Assembly: GCA_017893485.1 (NCBI GenBank)
Contig: JACEHZ010000594.1
Coordinates: 519,501-583,500, forward strand
Source of the DNA: Hemerocallis citrina
Lineage: Eukaryota > Streptophyta > Magnoliopsida > Asparagales > Asphodelaceae
Direction: 5' to 3'
DNA length: 64,000 bases
Below the pieces are notes generated by a model. The model was not told where the DNA came from. It did not search any database and worked only from the letters and a program-made list of their open reading frames with translations. Positions 56,452-64,000 of this stretch are shown in pieces (position 1 is the stretch's first letter; every line of letters begins with the position of its first letter). The position numbers were made by a program, and so were the translations under genes.

Positions 56452-57814
56452 CGAGGAGCTGGGCGGCATTGGCCATTGTCATCCCTCTGGAGTTTCTGGG
56501 ACCCTTCTTCGCTCGTATTCTTCCGTTTGTTCCCGGAAGATGATCCTCGAGAGTGGGGGGGTTGAGAGCCTCTTCCACTCGAATGTACTTCTCACTCCTA
56601 AGCAGGAGTTCTGAGAAGTTTCGAGGAGGCTTCTTGGCAAGGGATGCCTTGAGGTCGGCGTTAGTGACGTTGCGCTCGAATGCCGCAGAGGCTACTGCTT
56701 GGTTGAGGAAAGCAATAGACCGGGCTTCAGCGGTGAAGCGCCGAACATAATCTCTTAGGCGTTCACACTTTCTTTGGCTGAGGGTCACCAAAGATACGTT
56801 TGTTTTCTCGGCCCGGCAGCTACTTACGAAATGAGTAAGGAAAAGTCCTTCAAACTGATCGAATGAGAAGATGCAGGCCGGGGCGAGTCGAGAGTACCAT
56901 TCTCTCGCAGGCCCTTTCAGCGTGGCAGGGAAGGTATTGCAAAGGAACGCATTCGAAGCCTGGTGGATCATCATGAGAGTTTTAAAACTCTCGATGTGGT
57001 CGCCGGGGTCCGACTCCCCATTGTATGACTCGAAGTTAGGGGGCTTAAAGTTTTGCGGGACCGGGGCTTCCATGATGGTTCGGTAGAACGGGGGCCTACT
57101 CGGACGGAAATTCCTCGTCCATTGTTCCATCTCGTGGAGACGGCGGTAGACCGAGTCTTCCCTTCGGTCATATCCTGTCGATCCCCTAGACTCTTTACCA
57201 TGCGAAAGGGGACTAGGAGTGCGGTGGTGACGGCTTGGGACTAGGTGCCCGTTGCTCGTGGTTGGGAGCGGCGTTGAGGGCCCGCAGAACGACATCTTGA
57301 AAATTTTGGAACTCCGCCCTTGTGAGTGGTGCCTCTCCAGCTTGGCAGTCCCTATGTGTGGCTCGGTTTACCGGAGAATAACTTCTTCGCCGATGACGTT
57401 GAGGGGACTCTCTTCGCCTCCTCGGGGGAGGGGATCTTCTGATCCTCGGTCTGCGGGGGGTCCGAACTTTTGAGACCCCTGGGTGCTCAGGTTGATGGAA
57501 TCCCCTAAGGGCTCGCCATCCATTCAGGCGAGTTCGGAGGTCGACCCCTTTCTGGCGGTTGACAATCACTTGACAGAGATCCCGCTCGGGGGGGCTTTGA
57601 GAAGCCATATAGTCAACTGGAGGATTGTGGACCGCGACATGGTCCTGAGGAGGATGCTGCTTTGGACGACTCCGACGGGAGCCCCCAAGGGCACCCCCCG
57701 AGACCCTGGAAGGGCCTGTTGAGGAGGAGCACCTTGAGCTGGAGGAAGGGGAGGAGGAAGAGAAGTGGTTCTTCGACTGGACACCGCTGCCTTCCCCTTC
57801 TCTTTCGGATGCAT
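56452..57814 (-). pseudogene. Gag N-terminus and capsid of Tat element 2
   Basis: A start at 57814 (MHPKEKGKAAV) matches the gag start of element 1. The frame changes near 57700 into an Arg/Ser/Pro-rich stretch ending at 57213. The capsid frame is open from 57295 to the solo LTR: RPSRPPFYRTIMEAPVPQNF, FESYNGESDPGDHIESF, REWYSRLAPACIFSF and a LRDYVRRFTAEARSI segment. The step from the basic frame to the capsid frame is +1, with about 83 nt of overlap, as in element 1. Gag alone with cis sites suggests the element was mobilised by a relative's enzymes. Confidence 0.85.
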
Positions 57815-57863
57815 GACTTGAAACTAATCTCGCTGATGAAGTTAGGTTGGATTGCTTTTTCGG

Positions 57864-57882
57864 TTTCCACATGCGGCGCCAA
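57864..57882 (-). other. Primer-binding site of Tat element 2
   Basis: On the minus strand TTGGCGCCGCATGTGG follows the LTR end, of the same TGGCGCC type as element 1. Confidence 0.7.
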
Positions 57883-57884
57883 TC

Positions 57885-58466
57885 TGTTACCGTCGGATCT
57901 GGTGTGGGGGCAATAGATATAATTTGTGGATTCTTGAAAAAACGAACAAGGCAAACCTGTTGACCTGTTGACCTTCACCAAAGTGTTGACCAGTTTCTTG
58001 ATGCTGCCGCGAACCTGTAAAAAGTGTGAAACACCGGGATGGATCCCGGTGATGCACCCTCCGACGCTCTTGTTAGTATTCAGAAAGATTATGAAAGAGC
58101 TTTATGTAGAAAAATATTGATTAGCTTCTTATGGTGGGGGGGAGAGGGGTTTTTATAGGTGCCTTAAGGATCCGTTTCGAGATAAGAACATCTCTACTTC
58201 CCGGTGTGAATGGATAGAAGTGGTTAAAACCACCTTTTAGAGATAATTATGAATCTGAATTCTTCTTTATCCTTCTGAATTGGTTTGTAACGGGTTGGGA
58301 CCCGTACCCAGTAGGACAGATCCGTTTATGGATTATTGGGCTTTGAAGAAAGACTCAGCCCCCATTTCAGACCGTTTTGTAGGTGAAATTACCGTTTTAC
58401 CCCTGAGCTTTAAGATTCGTGTCTGATTTGAACGGTCTCGATTTAATCCCATTTTTAGCCATATCA
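57885..58466 (-). repeat. 5' LTR of Tat element 2
   Basis: 582 bp, matching 48369-48951 with scattered substitutions (about seven in the first ninety bases compared by eye). Confidence 0.9.
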
Positions 58467-58734
58467 CAAACTAATGTAGGATGGAGGTAACAAGTCTACG
58501 TCAAGCACCACGATCCGCTCCTTTCGATAAATTAGGAAAACAGATAAATGGGTTCAAATGGCGTGTTTTAGGAGATTGAGATGGGTTAAAATGGAGTGAT
58601 GAAGAGATTCCACCTAAAATAACAATAGATTGAGATGGGTAGATGGCGGAATCGAAAACTAAGATTTGGGGTTTTGGGTTAAAAATTGCCTGAGTAGGGT
58701 TTCGGATAGAGGAGATGTGAGAAGAGAGTGAGAT

Positions 58735-59147
58735 AGCGTGGGTTACTTAAAGATGAACCCAATCGACACTCGTTAATTCCGTTAGCGTGCCTGGTATAAT
58801 GAGGCGCGTTAACGTGGTTAATGAGTCTATACTTAAAGATTTTTTACGAACATTCCTCTATGAAAAAGTCCCCCCACTGTCCCAACTACGAACGTTAACC
58901 CCGTTAACGCGAGTGGTTTAAACACTAACGCTAACGGGGTTAGCGTTAGTATATTGGAAGAGTTTTTTGGCACACTCCCACTCGAGGGGAAAAGTTGTAT
59001 TACCTGCACCACGCTAACAGAGTTAGCGCTAGAAAACTACTAGACTCGTTAACCCCGTTAACGATAGGGATATTTTGATATTAAATTTTCGAAAAGGGAC
59101 AGTGTCGTATATTCTTACAAAAAGTGGGATAGTTTGGTAAAAAATTC
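58735..59147 (-). repeat. Right terminal inverted repeat of the MULE
   Basis: The reverse complement aligns along its full length with 32990-33402, with scattered substitutions. It keeps the same series of GTTAAC/CCGTTA palindromes. Confidence 0.9.
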
Positions 59148-59403
59148 CTTATACTGAATGTCTTTCATCTCTTCAGCAATATTGTGTCCCAACTCCTTGG
59201 CTTTTAGAGTTCCATGATTACTAGAAATGTGAAAGAAATGGCTAGAGTTTTATGCACACACAAAAAAAATTAGGGAAATTTTTAGAGTTTTATAATTGTT
59301 GGGGAATGTTTGTGTGAAAGATTCAAGGGAAAACAGAAAGGGTTTGCTAGGGTTGTCCATAGATTTGTGAAGAAGAAAGAATGACAACTGACAAGACAGT
59401 CCT

Positions 59404-60431
59404 TTCTTTTTTTTTATATATATATCGGATAGAGCCAAAAGGCTCCAGCCATCAAAAAATATATAAATCAATAAAAACAGTTAATAAACATACAACAAAG
59501 CAAAGGTTTTACAAGGAGTAAAACAGAAAGCAAGACTACAAACAAGAACACAACACTAGCTGAATCGCCCGCCACACTGGGGGCTGCAAAAAACAGAAGC
59601 GATACGCCAGAAAAAAGGAAGGAAGGGGCGTAGCAATCCGCAGGTAAGACCAAACCCTTAACAATAGAAGGAGTCAAGCAACCATACTGGACTTGGCTGA
59701 GGATGTGGATGAACGTACAGGTTGACCGCCGAGCAGAACAGAGCAGCCAACGCCGACAACGCTCGCTGCCACACATCGTCACCGTCCCAAACCAGGTGAT
59801 TCAGAAGTGGATCGGTAGAATCTAAAGACAGAGCGAGACGCCACGCAGCCCGACACAGCCACATCCGCCAACGACTATCACAGCAGTCGTCAAAGCACGA
59901 AAAAGATGACGATAGGGAATCAAAAGGCTGGGAATAAACCACCGCATCTGTGGGCGCCACACGATCCCCCAACCAGGGAGAGCACCTCCCACCACACCAG
60001 CACAAAATAGCCCGAAAAGCAGATCAACACCAAGAAACCTGGCGAAACCAAACCAAACCATGCCGCACACAGCCAAGAACAGAGAACGAGCACTACCAAA
60101 CTAAAAATAATCACCTTATACGAATGAGAGAAGTGGTCTAGAAGCAACAGAAACTGTAGAGGGAAAGGCATAAATGCCAGAAGCTACTCTTCCCCTCTAT
60201 TTGACCTGAGAACGCTACAGGAAAGAGCAAGGAAGACAAATAAACTATAGTCACAGCAGCAAATTATGACGACTATAGCCAAAAAACAACAACTGGCACA
60301 CCCAACCATCTCACCAAAACTCAGAGCAGCTAAGTTAAAGCTCAGGGGAACCAATTCCTCAAAAGAGACAAAAGAACAGCATACAAAAATAACCAAGGAA
60401 AAGAACCAGAAACAACTTGATATAAGCAAAA

Positions 60432-60435
<4 letters not shown>
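59404..60435 (-). mobile_element. Probable L1-type LINE 3' fragment
   Basis: A T-run at 59404-59415 next to TATATA is a poly(A) tail on the minus strand. The preceding minus-strand sequence (GATGGCTGGAGCC... and a T/G-rich stretch with hydrophobic chance frames) resembles the 3' untranslated part of plant L1 elements. No RT motif remains. The upstream limit is set at the TA microsatellite and is uncertain. Confidence 0.45.

Positions 60436-60468
<33 letters not shown>
60433..60468. repeat. (TA)n microsatellite
   Basis: About 17 TA units directly before a hairpin MITE. A second run of about 25 units is at 60641-60690 and a short one at 61060-61071. Confidence 0.95.
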
Positions 60469-60471
<3 letters not shown>

Positions 60472-60638
60472 AAAAAGGGTTATGAGCAACTTGCTGATTT
60501 AGTAAATGAGCAATTGATGATGTGGCATACATGTGATTGGACAATCTTTAAAAGGGTTAGTTGTCCAATGTATCACATGCATGCCACATAATCAATTGCT
60601 CATTTACTAAATGAGCAAGTTGCTCATATCCCTTTTAC

Positions 60639-60640
<2 letters not shown>
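60469..60640. mobile_element. Hairpin MITE in TA repeat, 172 bp
   Basis: The left arm GGGAAAAAGGGTTATGAGCA and the reverse complement of the right arm GGGTAAAAGGGATATGAGCA continue to pair through 'tttagtaaatgagcaattga' over about 75 bp. TA repeat on both sides hides any TSD. No coding capacity. Confidence 0.85.
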
Positions 60641-60690
<50 letters not shown>

Positions 60691-60694
<4 letters not shown>

Positions 60695-61060
60695 AAAGGA
60701 TCCGTTGCACACTACTTTGGTGCTCACCGCGTGAACACTATGCCTTCGGGCATTCATGTCGAAAATCCGAACCGTTCACATTGATCTACACATCTAAATT
60801 AGTCTAAATATGTAAAATCACATCATTTGAAATTCATTTGCCCATCCATCATGTGACTATAAAAACATTGAATTTCAGTCATACAATTTTGTAACACTTC
60901 AATGAATGGGCAAATGAATTTCAAATGATTTGATTTTACATATTTAGACTAATTTAGATGTGTAGATCAATGTGAACGGTTCAGATTTTCGATATGAATG
61001 CCCGAATGCGTAGTGTTCACGCGGTGAGCACCAAAGTAGTGTGCAACGGATCCTTTCCCT
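60691..61060. mobile_element. Hairpin MITE in TA repeat, 370 bp
   Basis: The ends AGGGAAAGGATCCGTTGCAC on both strands extend into arms of about 150 bp or more, with only scattered mismatches (including 'ggtgctcaccgcgtgaacac' and 'tttgaaattcatttgccca'). Flanked by TA repeat. The whole element can fold into one long hairpin, so it is a possible small-RNA source. Confidence 0.88.
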
Positions 61061-61089
61061 ATATATATATAAGATATATATAAGATATA

Positions 61090-64000
61090 TATTTTTTTTT
61101 AATAAAAAGCGCAAGCATAAGAGATAACAGTACTGTAAGAAACACAATTAAGATAGAGAAGATGAAAATAAATCCAGTAGTGGTCAGAATGGAGCTAAAT
61201 GACTCTCAGATTGGAGCAACGCATTCCCCACAAACCGATCCAAATTGTAGCTAGACGAAACCAAAATGCAAGCAGGCCAAAGAAGACTTGACAGAACCCA
61301 AAAAACTGACAGGCCATCAAAAGAACTTAAAAACACCAGAACAGAAGTCAACCCTGCGATAAAATGCAGTGAAACAAAAATTAGAGAGTCAATAAATTAG
61401 CTAAAACAGGAAAAGAACTATAAGAGCGCATAAATAGAGTAGCATCATCTAATCTGCCTAGACATAGAGAATGAATCTTGGACGAAGGTAATAAAGAGGG
61501 CCAATGATTCACCAAGAAAAGAAACTCATCAATAATCGAATCTATGTTTTTAGAAGCCTATTGAAAAATGCGGTTATTTCTCTCCAACCAGATCACCCAA
61601 ATAATGGCAATGGTCGAAAGGATCCAAGACCTGCGATATTTTATCCTGACAAACTGGCAGTTCCAGATGTCAAGGAAGGAAGGACTGGAAGGGACCTGCC
61701 AAGCCAAAAGACAGATATGCCAAATCTTCTAGGTAAAGGCGCAATGCAAAAACAAGTGATCTATGTCCTCGTAGCAATGATGACACAGAACACAAGATTG
61801 ACCTAAAGCTAAGTGCCTCTGGTTGAGTATGTCGACGGTAAGGAGTCTGTTATTGATAGCCAGCCAAGCAGTAATTTTGGCCTTCAGAGGAGCACAACAA
61901 CTCCAAATGAAACCCGCTAGAGGAGATTTGACACCCCCATGATTAAGAAAATTATAAAAAGATTTCACAGTGAATAGGCCTGAACTTGTCCATCGCCAAC
62001 AGAAGTCCTCTCTAGGATGCCAAACATAGGAATGGAGCATGGACATGAGATCAGAATACGCAGACAAAAGGGAAGGCGGAAGAGAAGATGCAAATGATAA
62101 GGTCCAAGTCCTGGCATTGTTATTAATAGACAAGTAATCAGACACCAAAGCGGATGGATTAAGAGCCAAATGAAAAAGATCGGGAAAAACTGATGCCAAC
62201 TTCAGATTACCGATCCAAAGATCAGTCCAGAATTTGGTCTTGGAACCGTCAGCGCAGACATGGAGAATACTGCATCTGAAGGGTTCAATGACTCTCCAGA
62301 CGCCCTTCCAAAAGGAGGAGGCTCTGGAGGAGAGATGAGAATTGAACTCCCAAAACCTATGACAACGGAAGCAGTCATTAGAAATGAGGCGAGCCCAGGG
62401 TAAATGGTCTTTTTTGAGCAATCTCCATAACCATTTAGCCAATAATGCTATATTTTGGTTCCTAAGATTAAGAACACCTAGGCCCTCATCAGCTTTGGAG
62501 GTGCACACCCTCTTCCAACAACAAAGATGAGAACCAGGTTTGTAGGTATCAGAGCCAGACCAAAAGAAATTACTTCTGGTCTGATCCACTTTCTTGATGA
62601 CCCACGAGGGCACATAGAAGAAAGACATCATGTACAGTGGAATAGAAGTTATAACCGCATTAACAAGGACCAGTCTGCCACCTCGGGAGAGATTTTTATC
62701 CGTCCAAACATTAAGTCTGGATTCTATTTTATCAATCATCGGTAGCCAGTCAGCTTTATGCAGCTTGCCCCATCTCAAAGGGATGCCCAGATACTTAACC
62801 GGAAAAGACGCAACGGAGCAGTTAAAGAATTGAGCAATCTCTAATTGCCGATTGTCCGACCCTCCCAGCCAGAGAACGGAGGATTTACAGAAGTTAATAG
62901 CTAAGCCGGATGCGCTTTCAAAGCAATAGAGAAGGAGCTTAAGGTTACGAAGAGTACACCCGTTGGGTTTTGCGAAAATAATCGTGTCATCCGCATATTG
63001 TAGGTTTAGGACCCCACGAAAGCTGTGAGATCCACATAAACCTTCAATAGCATTAGCTTCCCAAGCGTTTTTGAGAAGCCTACTGAACACATCGGCTACC
63101 AAGGTAAAAAGGAGAGATGATATGGGATCACCCTGCCTTAACCCACGTTTGCACATAAATTTTTTGCCTTCATAGACATTGATTAAGATCGAGGAGGTTC
63201 CAGCGAAAAGGCTGGACCTAATCCAGGCAATCCATTTTGGGCCGAAACCCCTATGGAGAAGAACGTCAAAAAGGAAGTCTCAACTAACTTTATCGTAGGC
63301 CTTCTCAAAATCTAACTTAAGCATTATGCCCTCGGAGTTGGATTTATGACAATTGGTGATAACCCCTTGTGCCAAGCCACACTATCGAGGATAAAACGAT
63401 CTTGAATAAAACTGGATTGGGTAGGATCAATATGGGGAGAGATAACCTGCCTTAGCCGGTTAACGAGCACTTTAATGATAATCTTAAAGGTGGAGTTGAG
63501 GAGGCTAATAGGCCGGAAATTGGCCACAGAGTTGGCACCGAGGATTTTAGGGATGAGAACGATATGGGCGTAATTAATCCGATCGAACGAGAAAAGACCA
63601 GAGTGAAGGTCATTGAACATATGAAAGAAGTCTTTCTTTAGAAGATCCCAGAACTTTTGAAAGAAAAAAGTCGGAAAACCGTCCGGACCTGGCGCAGAGT
63701 CGCTTTTAAGGGCAAACACCGCAGATTTAATTTCTTCCGGCGAAAATGGCACCTCTAGAGAAGACAGGTCGTGAGATTCCTGCCCATAAAGCTGGGACCA
63801 GTCGATCCGGACGGATATAGGATGAGCTGATCCAATAAGATTCTTATAAAAAAAGAAGAAAAGTAGCATGTAGGTCAGAGTTGGAAGTGTACTTGACACC
63901 GTCATGAAGAATAGAAGAAATGCGGTTACACCGTTGACGGTGAGAAGCAAAGTTGTGAAAGAAGGAGGTATTGCCATCCCCTTCCTTAAGCCATCGGATT
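61090..64000 (-). mobile_element. L1-type LINE, 5' part outside window
   Basis: The minus-strand 3' end is an A-run (T at 61092-61100) followed by TA-rich DNA. It is followed upstream by ORF2 coding sequence that continues to the right edge of the window. The target-site duplication cannot be defined because the 5' end is not included. Confidence 0.9.
61560..63977 (-). pseudogene. LINE ORF2 (reverse transcriptase, RNase-H-less tail), broken
   Basis: ORF2 protein nicks the target and copies the LINE RNA. Seen from 63977 downward: RT N-terminal motifs (SAPGPDGFPTFFFQKFW, NFRPISLLNSTFKI), a frame break near 63360, a TGA near 63286 in the YDKV... segment, then RGLRQGDPISSLLF and the catalytic YADDTIIFAKP in an open frame (63156-61729). 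Downstream are the thumb-like KYLGIPL and RGGRLVLVNAVITSIP motifs and the C-terminal zinc-binding reverse-transcriptase domain (WRWTSSGLFTVKSFY ... CVLCHHCYEDIDHLFLHC). A TAG near 61728 interrupts the tail, which still shows WLERNNRIF near 61575. The endonuclease part would be beyond the window. Three lesions make it inactive. Confidence 0.92.

Larger units (their letters stand above)
48369..58466 (-). mobile_element. Non-autonomous Tat element 2, 10.1 kb
   Basis: On the minus strand the element starts TGATATGGCT at 58466 and ends CAACA/TAACA-type at 48369, with the 5-bp duplication CAAAC on both sides (48364-48368 and 58467-58471). LTR ends and primer-binding site resemble Tat element 1. Only gag is left of the coding part: protease, RT, RNase H and integrase are absent. 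Behind gag come two tandem arrays, duplicated W-box-rich units and a GAGCTC-rich stretch. The LTRs differ by several percent by eye, so it is older than element 1. A solo LTR sits in gag. Confidence 0.92.
32990..59147 (+). mobile_element. 26.2-kb Mutator-like element with nested insertions
   Basis: The ends start GAATTTTTTACCAAACTATC on both strands and pair over about 413 bp. The perfect 9-bp duplication CTTATACTG lies at 32981-32989 and 59148-59156. It carries a decayed MULE transposase (plus strand) and a convergent decayed PMD gene (minus strand). Without the mitochondrial-like block (about 8.1 kb) and the Tat element (10.1 kb) the element would be near 8 kb, a normal autonomous MULE size. 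Confidence 0.93.

Overview
This is a transposon-rich intergenic region of a flowering-plant nuclear genome. The evidence is the kind of mobile DNA present: Ty3/gypsy LTR retrotransposons of the chromovirus and Tat lineages, a Mutator-like element (MULE) with a plant mobile domain (PMD) gene, hAT- and MULE-type MITEs, a Helitron, a TRIM and L1-type LINEs. There are also spliceosomal GT-AG introns and a block that looks like plant mitochondrial DNA. Nothing in the sequence fixes the species. No intact host gene was found. The best host-gene trace is one terminal exon at 29220-29394.

Layout. 1-430 holds palindromic repeats, probably the edge of an element lying mostly outside the window. 1455-6806 is a chromovirus deletion derivative (target-site duplication, TSD, GCTAG); its 3' LTR contains an inverted solo LTR of the same family (5307-6557, TSD GTGTG). 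8599-11247 is a dense run of small non-autonomous elements with readable TSDs: hAT MITEs at 8607-8839 and 8992-9480, MULE MITEs at 9536-9707 and 9719-10046, a Helitron at 10056-10402 and a TRIM at 10911-11247. A MULE-type MITE (TSD TAGATTTAA) spans 12638-28824 because it is split by a 15.1-kb Tat retrotransposon (13015-28130, TSD GGGGG) and by a hAT MITE (28147-28779, TSD CTTGATTT).

The Tat element has 600/599-bp LTRs that differ at only 3 bases plus 1 indel. It encodes gag and a full pol order (protease, RT, RNase H, second RNase H, integrase). Pol carries a nonsense codon in integrase and an Asp-to-Asn change in the RT YxDD box. Downstream of pol are a 110-bp x 6 tandem array, an antisense intron-containing gene and several diverged repeat families.

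32990-59147 is a 26.2-kb MULE (TIR about 413 bp, TSD CTTATACTG). It has a decayed transposase on the plus strand and a convergent decayed PMD gene on the minus strand. An ~8-kb mitochondrial-like block (about 36690-44770) sits at the centre of a palindromic repeat between the two genes. A second, non-autonomous Tat element on the minus strand (48369-58466, TSD CAAAC) is inserted upstream of the PMD gene, and a 2.66-kb solo LTR (53796-56451, TSD CGAGG) lies inside its gag.

59405-64000 holds an L1-type LINE 3' fragment, two long-hairpin MITEs sitting in TA microsatellites, and a minus-strand L1 LINE with a decayed ORF2 that runs off the right edge. Every coding sequence found belongs to, or derives from, a mobile element, apart from the two possible exons at 29220-29394 and 30597-30800.
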